DNA from: Cryptomeria japonica
Taxonomy: Eukaryota; Streptophyta; Pinopsida; Cupressales; Cupressaceae
Assembly: GCF_030272615.1 (NCBI RefSeq)
Contig: NC_081414.1
Coordinates: 232,612,733 to 232,676,732 of the forward strand
DNA: 64,000 bases
Reading direction: 5' to 3'
Of the stretch, positions 48,410-60,912 are shown in pieces. Within the stretch, counting starts at the first letter, position 1. The number at the start of each line of letters is the position of its first letter. Below the pieces are notes generated by a model. That model had not been told where the DNA came from. It saw only the letters and a program-made list of their open reading frames with translations, and made no database searches. Made by a program: the position numbers and the translations under genes.

Positions 48410-48650
48410 AAGGTTTGTGTGGTTCCAAGGGGCTTGGTGGTGGGGGATCTGCCCCTTGACCTCATCTTATACCTTGACAATGAGCGCGCAAGAGGCATTG
48501 CCCCCAAACCCCCATGAGGGGCACTACCCCTCGACCCCGTTCGAAGCATTACCCCCATGAGGGTCGTTACCCCTCAATCCCGATAGAGGCATCACCTCCA
48601 AAACCCTATGAGAGGCATTTCCCCTCAACCCCATTAGGGTCTATTACATG
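48410..48650 (-). repeat. CCCCTCAACCCC/GAGGCATTACCCCC tandem repeat, copy 2
   Basis: About five degenerate units near 40 bp, each with a GAGGGGCACTACCCCTCGAC-type palindrome. The shorter copy at 44756 is in the opposite orientation. Confidence 0.65.
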
Positions 48651-51600
48651 TATTAGACTCTAATTTTAATTTATATATAACGGAAATCAATAATATGTTC
48701 TACAAATTTAATAAATATGTTTTTAAAGAATATTTAAAAAAATTCATGTTCTTTTAATTGTTCGATAAAGTTACTGTCAATTTTTCCCTCTAGATTTTGT
48801 CAGTCCAAGTTTTACAACTACGGTCTAAAGAATAGTAGTACCAAGCATGAGCAGTGTCACGTCCAGCATAGATCCTTCTTTAGTATCAAACTGGCAAAAT
48901 GGTGTTGCTACACTCCGAAATGAGATACTAAAGGGACAAGCAATACATCCAAACTGCTAGAATATGCACCTTGCACAACTAAGCAAGAGCAAGATAACAC
49001 CTTCAAGCTTAGGCCTCGCCATACATCAGATTGCACCCCATGTTCATTGTGGAGCTTCTTCTGTCATATTTCCCACTATAATCGAGAACATAAAATGCAG
49101 CAAAATAATTACAATTTCTAGAGTCAAACCTTGAATAGACTAGTAAAATGGTGGGAAAGAGACTAAGAGCCCTTGAAAGCAAATAATACCACACTATCAG
49201 GGAGTGAAACTGGATCAACTCATCCACTAGAGAAACGATTCAGGAAGACATGGGTAGAGGAAACTTTAAGACAGCCATATCATCGAATGGGCAAAGGCAT
49301 CGATGTGAAATGTAAATCGATTTGCAGAATTAAAAATACGCTCTAAGAAAGTGACATCGGTTAAAAAGAGGAGAACAAAATTGGCCTAATCAGCTGAATG
49401 CGAAAGGAATCAATGCTTTGTGATCGACTGTCTCCTTATTTAATTAAGCAGACTTTGTCTTCCATATGCCATATGATGATCAGTTAGAAAATTGAAAAGA
49501 AGCCCTTCGAATGGAAGAATCATTCGCAGATGATGTAAAACGTCTTGCAAAGAGAGAGAAGATAGAAAGGGCCGCGTAAGGTGAAAAGGCAAAGAAGCTG
49601 CGAGGCAGATGCATGAGGTGGCTTAGAAACTTTCAAACAAACGTACTTGACAGGTGTCTTAAGAAATGACGACCAAAAGCTTCAAGGTTCGATGAAGAGT
49701 CAGGCACCAAATCACTTGGATATCGGTGGCAAAAATGGCAGAGGGAATGAAGCGATTGCAGCTCTCTCAAAACGCATTAAAATTTTGAAGAGAAAAAGAA
49801 ATATTTAAATTTCGACTAAGAAGACACAAAACGTACCGTTGGGTATCGAAGAGAGAGATAAGGGTACCTGATAGGGATTTAGGCGGCATCAGTCTAGGAG
49901 GAAAAAGGGGGTGTGGGGGCTGCAGATAAGATAGAATGAGAGGAGCGCAACAGTTGAAATGCAGAGTAAGAGAATGTGAAAAGTCAAAGGGGCTGCGTGG
50001 GAATGTGAAATGTTAGATGCAAATGCACATTATTAAATGCAAGAGGAGGAGAGGTCGTGACATCAGCCAGAGGAGGGCATCGATAAAGTATATCGGCCCA
50101 TTAATAGTAGAGGGGAGTTTTGGCAAGATTTTGGGAATCGGCCCAAACAAGTAGTAAGGGTCTGCGCAGATAGTAGAATCGTCCTACACAGGATTGGCAT
50201 CGATCAAGGAAAAGTGTGGCGGTTAAGAGAAAAGAAGTGTGTGGCTGTGCATAGAAGCATTGCAAATAGAGGCTGCGAAGGGGAGAGTTGGGAGAGTTGT
50301 GCAGAGAAGGGCCGCTGAGAGGCCACAAATATAATTTTTTATGTTTGCAGATTTGATAAGAGTATAGATATGTTTCTTGTTGCAATCCAAATGATTTGAA
50401 GCAGAGAGTGTCTGCAATAGTTTGTGTTTTGTGTTTGAGTGTTTGCAATAGTTTGTGTTTTGTGTTTGAGTGTTTGATTTGCAGATGGTGGGGAGGGTAT
50501 CTGTCCTGCATCAATTTTATTGAAAAAGTGATACACGGGCATCCTATGGGTCAAGCCCAAAAGAATTTTATTGTAATGCTATTATAATTGTGTTTTTGTG
50601 TGGGAATTTCATTTTTTAATAACTGAAACAGCTACACTCATAAGTCAAGACACATTCACAAGATGATATCATTATTAAGGTTTTAATATCGAAAAAAAGT
50701 GAGGAACGAACATCCTAGAGGTTGAACAATCTTACATCATCTAAGCGAAATTCTGTCATTATATTTCAGTTTGGAACTGTTTCGTGTTTTTGTCTATAAT
50801 TTTGTTTCCGGAGGTTTGGAGTTCTAATTAATTTACTCTAAAGTTCATTGGTTCTGATATCGGTGCCAAATGAGGCACGCGCCCTAAAGCAGGTTCTTGC
50901 CTTTGTTAAGACAGCAAAATTCCTCAGAAAACTGCATGAAGCAGAGCATGTCACCAATGTGTTGTATGCCGCCACAGCGCACACAAGCTTAAGAAAGCCA
51001 CATAAGATCGGGTCCCCATATCAGAGACTAGATAAGTTAAGGATCCGTTCTCTGGGCAACAGGTGGAAAACAACACTCTTTTGTTAGTTATGTCAAACTA
51101 TTATGAACAATCCAAAGTGTTTAAGTGGGATTCAGAAGCGTATACGAGTAGCAGAGAATCTAAAAAATTGTTGGGTGGAAGCTGAAGCATCAGGTTTCTT
51201 TATGCATAGGAGGCAGACGTCTGGTGCAACAAGGACCTTTCAAATCCCACATCAGTGGGAAGGCCAATGAGGAAGGCCAATGATCAGCACACCAACATAA
51301 AAACGATTTCTGTCCTTTTTAGAAGTAGATGGAATCAGAAATGAACTGGAATTTAAGTCAGTAAAGGGATTAAATCAACTTGTAAGGGAGTTAGATCGTA
51401 ATGAAGGGTCTTTGCAAGTTTGCTGACTATTTACTCTCTGTCTATATAGCTATCAGATTGAAAGTTTAATCGGAGTTATTAATTAATTGAAGATAAAAAA
51501 GCTGTTGTTTTTTAATTAAGTAATATGGTCAAATATACAGTCTGATGGCTGCATAGTCGTTGCCGAAAAATTTACTGAGTTGGATAATATATGCTATTTG

Positions 51601-52171
51601 AGTTTCATATAATTTTTGAAGTGGTTTATAAGATGTACAATTATAATTCTTGTACAAATATTAAAGAATATGAATTTTTCAAATCTTTTGATATTATTCA
51701 CTATTCAGTGTTCTTATCATATGCTTTCATTGTGTAAATCAACTGCTAGCTGATTGTTCAACTAACCCACTTTACCATTTACATAAAAAATATATATTAT
51801 TTCTTCAAAAACTTGTGATTTGAAGAATTCATTTCCCAGTAAAAATTATATGTTCTACTGAAGCATAAAAAAGTTTCTAAAAGACAAAACTATTTAAAGA
51901 AAAATGAGTTCAGTCTACCATTAGATCACAATGAATAAAACCACCAAGAAGTGGAGAGTTTTCCATTGAAAACATTGCCTTCTTAAAAGTTTTTATATAG
52001 AAGACTTTTATTAGAAACACAAACAATCTAATCTCCTAGTATCAACACCCTGATCATAAATAGATACTATTCTCGAAATGAAAGCAGGACATCAAAATGA
52101 TCACCAATATATCATTTTGAGACAGAAGAGACCAACAAAAAAATAATTGGGAACAAGCCAGAGTTCTTTAC
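48651..52171. other. AHL intron 2, proximal part; no gene supported
   Basis: Mixed composition. GC-richer stretch at 49.2-50.3 kb with short open frames that match nothing I know. A small plus-strand frame at 50848-51087 is also unsupported. The stretch may hold an old LTR fragment, but no termini or target duplication could be identified. Confidence 0.45.
50414..50475 (+). repeat. 31-bp tandem repeat, two copies
   Basis: GCAATAGTTTGTGTTTTGTG starts at 50414 and 50445; the units are identical. Confidence 0.9.
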
Positions 52172-52221
52172 CTCCCCAGGTGCAATGACAATGACTCGAA
52201 AAAGTGCTGGTTCCCCATACT
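52172..52221 (-). CDS. AHL gene exon 2 (50 nt)
   Basis: A short exon between acceptor TTGTCACAG (AG at 52223-52222) and donor GAG|GTAAAG (GT at 52171-52170). With one base from exon 1 it encodes E-YGEPALFRVIVIAPGE, the first strands of the PPC domain (family form TPHVITV.AGE). The phase fits both neighbours exactly. YGEPALFR replaces the usual GTGFTPHV, a noticeable divergence. Confidence 0.85.
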
Positions 52222-54639
52222 CTGTGACAACATTATATGCACATCATTGTAATTATGTACAGCGGCACCGCACTTATATGGACAACATTACAAATTTAAT
52301 GAAACCAACCATGCATCACCATATACATTGAGCAATAGAATAAGTGTCTATTGTACATTACTGTTAATGATAAAATGCATTCAAATTGTAAATTTTCTCA
52401 AACAGTAATACAAGCTCCTGCTTTTATGGGCAGGGGCATAAATAATTTTCTTGACAATTAGTTTTATCTGTGTTAAGGAGAATTAATTGAGGCAAAAATA
52501 GGTTAGTCCCATAATAACAATATGCCTATCGAGCCATAAATTATTACTATGTACTAACAATCACAAAAGCCAAATGGCTATTATTTATTGTGGAGCTAAT
52601 TTGAAAACTGAAAAACTATGCATTCTATTTGGAAAATGAAAAATAGGTTAGCCCCACAATAACAATATGCCTATCGAGCCATAAATGATTACTATGCATT
52701 CCGATTCGGAAACTTAACATCTATGTTCTTGTGAACTTTTTGAGTGCAAGTAAAAGGATAAAATCTTGTTTCTTCTAATTGACGAGAATCTTACCTAGCA
52801 ATACAACATACCTAAAGTTTCACATGATTGAGCTGGAAATGATTATTAACAATCTGGAAGCCAAAAACGATAAAGATTGGCTATTGAGATGCGATTTCTA
52901 ACAATCTCTGAAGCCAAATGTCTACTAATCATTTCCTTCAACGTTCTAAATTGTAAACATTACGTTCTTGTTAACTTGAACTTGCATTAAGGTTAGGGGC
53001 ACACTGTCTAACAAACAGATTGCGATTACAAGCCACGCTGCAACATGCATAGACTCGCCATAATCATTTGCCCTTATTCCTCTACCTAATAGCAGACACT
53101 AGATCTTTAAGTTACAAATTTGTCATCAAAATAAGTTCTTGTAGAAGCATATACTGTAATTAAAAAGTCAGTTGAGAAGTGAAGTATGCACACACAAATG
53201 CCTTACTTTCCATGCGATCTTCATATTGCAAGAGGGAACGCCCATAGATTTGTAGATAAAACACATAACCTAATTTTAATATGTGGACAGGCCACATTCG
53301 TAAAAATACAATCTAGATTCAAATATTTCTCAAGTATTGATGTTAAATTGAAGTAAACCATTCTACAAATTGAAGGTAACTAAATAGTCAATAGTAGTTA
53401 CTAATGGTTTCAACAGGAGACTGGTGGTTGCAATGAATGCAGCGTTTATTTCCAACTATCAATAACAGCTATATCCTAAATGTTCAAATTCTTAATGGTG
53501 ATTATAATCCACAGCATTTCCATACTAGAGGAAGATTCTTTTATTTGTAGTTTGTTATAGATGGCTTTTATGCCAAGGACGGGATTGTGGGAGTTTGTGG
53601 ATTATTATTATTTTTCTATTGTTAATCATTTACAAATACTCTGTTCATACAAGTATTAATATGAAATTAACACAAGATCTTGCGAGTACAATCATGAAAC
53701 TAATATCAGTTCTTTTCAAGCAACCATGATAGAAACCACCTATGGAAGAGGAAGAATCACAACTTAGAAATTTACTTATTTAGAAACCAGTCAATTGTGC
53801 AAGACCAAGAGTCCCAACTTAGAATTTCACATTAGATGTCCCTTTGGGATATGAACTTGGGTTGCCACAATGAGAATTCTATGCTTTAACCAATTAAATT
53901 CAACCCTTTAGAACATTTGTCAACTAATTGTTTCAATTATAAAACCTTTTGCTACTTGGTGATAGTCCCCACACCACTTAGGCCAGTGTCCTATGGAGGG
54001 GGCTTTCTAAAAAATAGAGTTAGAACTGCTGAAATTTTTTAGAAATATATTAAAGGTTGGGTCCCATTAATTTTGTACTATGGTTCAAAAACCCCTAAAT
54101 TTAAGCAAATAAGTGATAAATAAATTTATTGAGAGTTGTATATTATTTCTGCCTCTTTCTGGCTTTTGTTTTTTATTTGAATTGGTTTAGCAAGTTGTAG
54201 AGAGGGAGAAGCGTCTACATCAATTTGACATTAAAGCAATAAGAAAATGAAAATCCATGAGAGGTTGAAGAAATATGTGATATATTCCATTAGTGCTAGA
54301 AAACAAGACTTGTAACTTGAAAGGGAAAAGGCCAGTCGTCCTGTGGATTGACATTGCAGATTTCGACGGAAGATTTTGGAGCTACTCATCTCTCCTATGA
54401 TGCACCTGAGATTCTCATAGACCACCCAACATCCTCTTTGCTGACTATGTCCATTATTGGTCTTTCACATGGACCTTGTTGAATGGTTGTGGATCATATT
54501 AATCTTTGATTTGAATATTGTTTTAACGTGGAAAGAAGTTTTGCCATCCCAACCACTTGCTGTCTTTTGTTTTATTTTGCCATCAAAGTGGATCAATCGG
54601 TTGTTGACCTCCTATCTTAATTTAAGTTTTCAGAAAGAA
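52222..54639. other. AHL intron 1, distal part
   Basis: AT-rich, no gene. A direct repeat of about 62 bp is listed separately. Confidence 0.55.
52496..52705. repeat. Two direct ~62-bp repeats, offset 145 bp
   Basis: AAATAGGTTAGTCCCATAAT at 52496 and AAATAGGTTAGCCCCACAAT at 52641 continue through ATGCCTATCGAGCCATAAAT. Confidence 0.85.
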
Positions 54640-55305
54640 TGAAAAGGAAAGGAAGGAATATTTGGATTTCCGTTGTAGGTTGTTTATAATATAAAATTAT
54701 AATCATTTTGGAAAGCATTTCTATTTGTAAAATCTATAATTCTAATGGACACCTACCATGTTAAGTTCAAAGACTGTCAATAAAAATAACTCTAAATGAA
54801 CATGTGGCTTGATGAGGCAAGAAAGGAATACCTAGGTTTTAATTACAGGTTGTTTATAATATAAATTCATAATCTCTCTAAAAAATACCTGTCTTAAAAC
54901 CTATAGCTCTAATAGACACCTAAGATGTTAAGTTCAAATCTCTTCAAAGACTGTCAATAAAAATAACTTTAAATGAATATGTGACTTGAAAAGGGAAGGA
55001 AGGAATACCTAGGTTTAAATTTATAATCTCTCTGGAAAGAACCTGTCTGCAAAACCTATAACTCTAATGGACACATTAGATGTTAAGTTCAAATCTCTTC
55101 AAAAATCATCAATAAAAATAATTCTAAGTGAACACGTGACTTGAAAAGAAAAGGAAGGATTACCTAAGTTTCAATTACAGGTTGTTTATAAAATAATAGA
55201 CACCTAAGATATAAAGTTCAAATCTCTCAGAGAAAAGAAAAAAGAAGAAGAAGTAAAAAAAAGAAGTCAATAAAAATAACCCTAAGTGAACATCTAGCTT
55301 GATTT
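54640..55305. repeat. Degenerate ~150-bp tandem repeat, about four units (AHL intron 1)
   Basis: Each unit carries GTTAAGTTCAAA, CAATAAAAATAAC and GGAATACCTAGGTTT-like blocks, and three carry CAGGTTGTTTATAA. The units differ by indels, the last by a purine-rich insertion. Confidence 0.8.
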
Positions 55306-55483
55306 TCTTGGTTAGAAAGGGGCTTTAAGAAAATATGTAAAGCAACTGTTAAAATATGCATAAATACTCAAAAAAGAAATTAGAAACAGAACAGGGCACA
55401 ATCTCAAAACAAATGATGCAGCAACAGCAGAGAGTCTTTCAGGACACGAAAAGATTGAGATTAATTTAAAGCAGAGAATGTAC

Positions 55484-56222
55484 CAAATTGAAGGCCCTGA
55501 GGCGTCTTGGTAGAACCCAAAGGCGGTCTGGAAGCTCGATTGTCTACGTGGTTGCACAATTTTCTTGGTCTTCCACGCTTTCTTTTCTCTCCATTTCGTA
55601 GAGTTATTGGTAGAGAATCCGTGACAGTCTCTGTTGGCTGTGAAATCACATTCATATTCACATTCTTGCTCTGTTCCATATCATGCTGCTGTAGCAGCTG
55701 AATTTGCTGAATGTCCATTTCCATATTCTGCCGCTGCTGAAATTGCATTTCCACATCATGCTGCTGATGCGGATGCACATTAACATTATGGTTCTGCTGC
55801 GACTGAAGGTTAACATTCTGGTTCTGCTGCAGGGTAACATTGAAAGGCCCATTCTGATTGTCCGCATGGTTATACAATTGCCCTGATCTTCCAGTGTACT
55901 GTAGCAGCAGAGCTTGCTGAGTTTCCATTTCCAGAAGCTGTCGCTGCTGCTGAATATTTCTTTGAAGTTGAGTTTGCCGCACCATTTGAAATTGTTCCTG
56001 CTGCAGAGTTCGTCTTTGTGCTTGTTCTTGAAGATGGTGGCTATTATTATTATGGCTTTCACCATTAAAATGCGCAGTCCCATTATAATTGCTTGCACCA
56101 TTGAAAGGCGCAATCTCATGCTGCTGCTGTAGGTTAAAATTATGGTTCAGAAGCTGCTGAGAATTATCATAGAACTCAGAATACAGAGGAGCCTGGTCGC
56201 CTCCTGTGCCTTGTTCTTCCAT
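55484..56222 (-). CDS. AHL gene exon 1: Gln/Asn-rich N-terminus and AT-hook
   Basis: AHL proteins are nuclear factors that bind AT-rich DNA through the AT-hook and form trimers and interact with other regulators through the PPC domain. This exon starts MEEQGTGGDQ at the only ATG that keeps the frame and codes for 246 residues plus one base. Residues ~20-190 are very rich in Gln, Asn and His (for example LQQQHE, QQNQNVNLQ). The AT-hook KRKRGRPRK is at 213-221, and a degenerate second hook, RASRPPLGS, at 229-237 matches the usual RGRPPGS position. The donor is TTTG|GTACAT (GT at 55483-55482). The Gln-rich N-terminus is unusually long. Intron 1 is 3,262 bp and intron 2 is 8,083 bp. The gene is incomplete in this window, so function cannot be confirmed. 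Confidence 0.85.
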
Positions 56223-57181
56223 GTTGTGGCTCGTTCAGTATTCTGAAAATTCTAGCTTACTTTTGAGCCTCAGTAATTTATTTACAGGGTTTTATTTATT
56301 TCTTGAATCTTCTGCTGGGGACAAAATTGAGGGTCGAAACGGTGCAGTTGGTTGTAGATAGGTAACTAGATGCAAAGGGAAAATGCCAGATATTTTTAGA
56401 CCGAGAGCCACCATGATCCTTCACTTCTTTACTTCGGTTCCTGACATTTCTCTTAATTTTAGCCCATCTCACTGAAAAAACCTTCTATGACTTATTTTAA
56501 GTATTCGTTCGAATTGCTTTATTTTTAGTATTTATATATCACAGCTAAACGTATACTTATATTTAAAAAATATACGTAAAATAGAGATATCTTATAACAG
56601 AAAAAAATCATCGGCCTAAATACTAAATACTAAATTATTACGATAGTATGATATTGTAATTAATATTGAATTATCATTAAGATAGTGATTATATTATTAT
56701 ATTTTAATTATATTATTATTTTTTATATTTTAAAATTACTATTATTATATTTCATTTTATATGGTTTTTTATTCTTGAAAAAAAAGTAGATTTTAAATGC
56801 AACTTAAATGTGTATAGTTATTGTTTTGGCTTATAGGTAGTAATGATGCACACTGCGAGATAAAGTACACTTTTCAAAGTCACTTGATATTTGCTTAAAG
56901 ATGTCCTAATAATCGTGCACTTAAAATCACCTATACTTATGCACAAATGCCATGTGGTTATGTGTTAAGGTACCAATAAAGGTGCACAAATGGGTAAATT
57001 ATTGGTACATGTGTAATTTATTAATAAGTTTTTAGTTATTTGTTTTTTGGTTTTTTTTAAGTTAGTAATTGGGGAGTTGTGTGTGCTAGCAATGAACAAT
57101 TATTGAAACATGAACAGTAATTGATACTCTTCCCCTATGTAGGAACACTTTCAATCCCCATAATTAATATTAGATTGAAAT
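56223..57181. other. Upstream region of the AHL gene, AT-rich
   Basis: It should hold the 5' UTR and promoter of the minus-strand AHL gene. I see no clear TATA box at a fixed distance and no other gene. Confidence 0.4.
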
Positions 57182-57197
57182 AATTACGAAGTTAATA

Positions 57198-57489
57198 GTC
57201 CAAGGGGTTGAGCTTAACTGGTTAAAACACTGGATTCTCACTGTGGAGACCCAAGTTCAATTCCCAATAGGGACATCTGCAGTGGAATTCTAACTTGTGA
57301 CTCTTGGCCTTCCATAGGATGGGGAAGGTCTTGGGGTCAATCTAATCAAACATAATAATATTAATAATAATAATTCAAAGATATGTAATGGGGATGGGGC
57401 CCCCTACTGTGCCCCCACTGGTTCATAGCTCTAGTCAAAAGCTATTCAGGCTTCGACCAATTACTGATCAAAATAAATAAATAAATAAA
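57198..57489 (+). mobile_element. tRNA-derived SINE (292 bp) with perfect 16-bp target duplication
   Basis: A-box-like TGAGCTTAACTGG (57209-57221) and B box AGTTCAATTCC (57254-57264) lie in the head. The body is followed by an (AAAT)n tail. AATTACGAAGTTAATA is present at 57182-57197 and 57490-57505. The perfect duplication indicates a recent insertion. Confidence 0.92.
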
Positions 57490-57505
57490 AATTACGAAGT
57501 TAATA

Positions 57506-58454
57506 ATTATATGATGGAGACAGACAAATTGATTATTAGCATTAAATAATAAAAAAATTAGTTAATTGAGTGCGGGATAATAAAGTATACTTCTTCTTCT
57601 AATTAAGAGTATTATAAATAAGGAAAACTTGTGAATTATGCAATGCATATTTTCATAAGTATAAGTTGATTGCACCATCCACTACCTATTGGATCCATAT
57701 TCAAATAAAATTAAAAATTAAACTGAAAGAAGCTAAAGAAAAAACAATCATTATGAGATGAATGTAAATGCATGTCTTCAAATATTTTAGTTATTTTAAT
57801 TTAATTTTTTAATTCTTAAACAATTCTTAAATTTTAATTAGCTTATTTTCTCTCTTAATTCTATATTAAAAATAAAATTATGGTATTCCTTTTAATGTAT
57901 TTGTTATATGCTTGAAACATCATCGTTAATCAGAAATTAATATAGGTAACCACCAAACCTATCTAATTAACAGATTTTGAATACAAACAATAATAAAGAA
58001 TGTTGAGATCAACAATGAAGAATAAATTAATCAAATCAAACACAATCCATCATTGATAGCATGCAAACTCCTATTTGTCTTCTCCTCCTTGTGGATTGTT
58101 GGCTTTCAGAGTTGCACTTGAAAACCTACAAAATGATAGCACAAGAATTTGAAGATAGTGGTTTTTGAAAAAGAGAGATTGATGCTCAATTTATAAAATT
58201 TGGAATGAAATTTGAATGGTTGGGATTGATATGCAAACGAATTTGATCAACGATTGAGATTAATTGAGACAAAATTGATTGGAGAAGATTACGATGAGAA
58301 CTAGTTACATGATTGAACTGATTGATAGATGACTGAGTTGATTGATTAGTGAACTAAACAGATTGATTTATTCAAAAAATTTGATTGATAGTTAGAAAAG
58401 GTGATTGGGAAGAGTAACTAAGTTAAGTGATTAGATTAGAGAGATGACTGAATT
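57506..58454. other. AT-rich, no gene
   Basis: A stretch of GATTGA-rich sequence at 58.2-58.45 kb looks like low-complexity degeneration. Nothing else supported. Confidence 0.5.
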
Positions 58455-58459
58455 GATTA

Positions 58460-58886
58460 TGTGAGAGTTTGCCAAGATCTAGAGGCAATGGAAAGCACAA
58501 ATAAGAGAGAACAAAATAGATGATAGGAATAAATTGTATTCTATATCATCAATCGTTACATACAATGAATATGAACTTGCTTATATAGGCAAGGCTATAT
58601 GGATATGTGAGCACACAAACATGACATGTGGCTCAATAAGAAACAAGGGTAGGTAGGAAATAGGTGTGGGTAGGTAGGAGAAACAATATAATATTCCACA
58701 TGAGATGGAATGTAACAAGAAGATAAGATCAACACCATAAAAGGTGGAAATTCTCCTATACACATTATCCCAATGTGGCACAAACACCCAAGTATCTCAT
58801 ACCCAAACTACTATTAAATGCATGTACCTAAATAAACTTAAGTAAAGTGTAATAATATCCAAGATGAATAATTATTTACACCAACA
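58460..58886 (-). repeat. 3' LTR of the non-autonomous element
   Basis: On the minus strand it begins TGTTGGTGTAAATAATTATT and ends CTCTCACA. A TATA box, TATATAAG, lies at 58587-58580. It lacks a 19-bp stretch present in the 5' LTR near 60546-60565. Confidence 0.9.
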
Positions 58887-58900
58887 CCCCCCCTTAAGTG
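58887..58900 (-). other. Polypurine tract
   Basis: CACTTAAGGGGGGG on the minus strand lies directly before the 3' LTR. Confidence 0.75.
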
Positions 58901-60420
58901 CAACTTAGGGGAATGCACTAAAGTCTACAATGCAACTTAAGCAATGCAAGATGGGTCCTGGCTACGAGGCCATGTTAGGTACCCATGAACAAATGCAAAT
59001 GCAATCTCCCATAAAGTGGGGAAAGAGAGAAAAACACAATGGGAAAAAACCCTCCCCCAAAAGAGAGATGATGAAAGCACACAATGCTCTCAATGATGAA
59101 TGAGAAAAACAAAAAATATTTCCCCCCCATAAGAGAGAAGAGAAAACCATAAATCCCCTCCTCAATGTCGAATCTCCTGCAAAGATGGTCCAATGATGAT
59201 GACCAAAATACCTCCCCATAAGGAAGAAAGAGAGCCAATGTTGCACCAATAATGTCAAATTGTGACAAAACCAAGTACCAAGTCGATGACGATGAATCAC
59301 TTGCTGCAACAAAAAGAAGATCAGGCATGGAGACAACCTGCTTAGAGCATCATTTGGATACTCGTAAATAGCAGAAATACTGGTACAATCCAAGTCTCAC
59401 GGGAGACATGCACAAATGTGTACAATCTAAGTCTCAACTAGAGCCATGTACCAAGTCTCACAAGATATTCCTAATCTACGTGTATAAGAGGATTACATCA
59501 AATAGTCAACAATGACAAGATACAAAGAGGTGTGGCACTTTATGATAGTGCGAGTACAACATTGTTCAAGCAATAGTATACATCATGATAAAATATTCAA
59601 ATGTGGAAACATGAAAATGATGCCACCAACAAAGAAGCCTTGTAGAATACTGCAAATGAAGATGCCTCTGAATGGAATTTCACCAAGAGATATAAATGAA
59701 CAACTGACCCCCCATAAAAAGATCATATTGGCACTTTCAAATAATGACAAAGTGGACTTCTAATTTCAATGATTACAACTTCTCAAAATGAGATATAAGA
59801 GACTTCAACAAATACTGCTAGTGATCTAAAATGAGATCCAAACAAAATACAAGTACCAAATAGGCCAAAAATGACCAAATATTGAAATTACAATATCCAC
59901 TCAAAATCACTGCAAACTAATGGCTGATTATGAAAGTAGATGAAAAATTATGCACTTTCAAAAAAACGGCACCTGAAAAGGAGTCCATATGAGCCCAAAC
60001 GAAGCCTCCAAAGTTGTAAAAATTGGAATTTCATGATTTCCGAAAAACTTGTATCCGAAAAACATAAAACTCCTGCACCACTGTACAGATAATGAAATTC
60101 TACCCCCCCAAAAAAAAATTGCTCAAAAAAAGGAGTCCAGATGAGTGAGATGTCACTATTTGAAAATTGCCTGCAAAATTATAATTTCTGGAAAATTTCC
60201 GTCGTAGCTTCAAACTTCAAATGCCTCTAGATTTGTTCTCCAAAGTCCGATTTGGATGAAACAAAAGGCAAAAATGACTTTCTTGGATCTCCTCAATCTA
60301 ATGGTTACCTCATATTTGACCCATAAAGCTTCAATAATAACCTGCAATAGAAAGCTCCAAAATACATAACCCTAAATAACATCAAATTTCTTTCAATTAG
60401 CAAACCATTGACACTCTAAT

Positions 60421-60461
60421 GGCTCTGATACCATGTGAGATATGGACCAGCTCTAATACCA
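60421..60461 (-). other. Primer-binding site, present twice
   Basis: TGGTATTAGAGC (60461-60450) abuts the 5' LTR. TGGTATCAGAGCC (60433-60421), the canonical tRNA-iMet-complementary form, lies 28 bases downstream and is itself preceded by CTCACA, the last bases of the LTR. So the LTR-end/PBS junction is duplicated. Confidence 0.85.
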
Positions 60462-60907
60462 TGTGAGAATTTGCCAAAATCTAGAGGCAATGGAAAACAC
60501 AAATAAGAGAGAACAAAATAGATGATAGGAATAAACTGTATTCTATCAAAAAATACTGATCAACTGGATCATCAATCGTTACATACAATAAATATGCATT
60601 GCTTATATAGGCAAGGCTATATGGACATGTGAGCACACAAACATGACATGTGGCTCAATAAGAAACAAGGGTAGGTAGGAAATAGGTGTGGGTAAGTAGG
60701 AGAAACAATATAATATTCCACATGAGGTGGAATGTAACAACAAGATAAGATCAACACCATAAAAGGTGGAAATTCTCCTATACACACTATCCCAATGTGG
60801 CACAACACCCGAGTGTCTCATACCCAAACTATTATTAAATGCATGTACCTAAGTAAACTTAAGTAAAGTGTAATAATATCCAAGATGAATAATTATTTAC
60901 ATCAACA
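60462..60907 (-). repeat. 5' LTR of the non-autonomous element
   Basis: On the minus strand it begins TGTTGATGTAAATAATTATT and ends AATTCTCACA. Confidence 0.9.
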
Positions 60908-60912
60908 AATTA

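Larger units (their letters stand above)
58460..60907 (-). mobile_element. Non-autonomous LTR retrotransposon (2.45 kb, TRIM/LARD-like)
   Basis: Two direct repeats, 58460-58886 (427 bp) and 60462-60907 (446 bp), are highly similar and end TGTTG/CACA on the minus strand. Flanks are GATTA (58455-58459) and AATTA (60908-60912), a duplication with one change. The right repeat is the 5' LTR: it is followed on the minus strand by a primer-binding site complementary to initiator tRNA-Met, and the left LTR is preceded by a purine tract. The 1.57-kb interior has no gag, protease, integrase or reverse transcriptase sequence, so it depends on another element. Confidence 0.92.

Noticed and set aside
50848-51087. 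79-residue plus-strand ORF in AHL intron 2
   Set aside because: No known motif, no conserved context and no splice or promoter support.
55658-56132. ORFs on either strand overlapping AHL exon 1
   Set aside because: They arise from the CAG/CTG-rich Gln tract; only the AHL frame has an AT-hook and matching splice phase.
57198-57270. tRNA gene
   Set aside because: A and B boxes are present but no cloverleaf; A-rich tail and target duplication show a SINE.
58962-59393. 143-residue minus-strand ORF
   Set aside because: Hydrophobic, Phe/Leu-rich chance frame in the interior of the non-autonomous LTR element; no recognisable domain.
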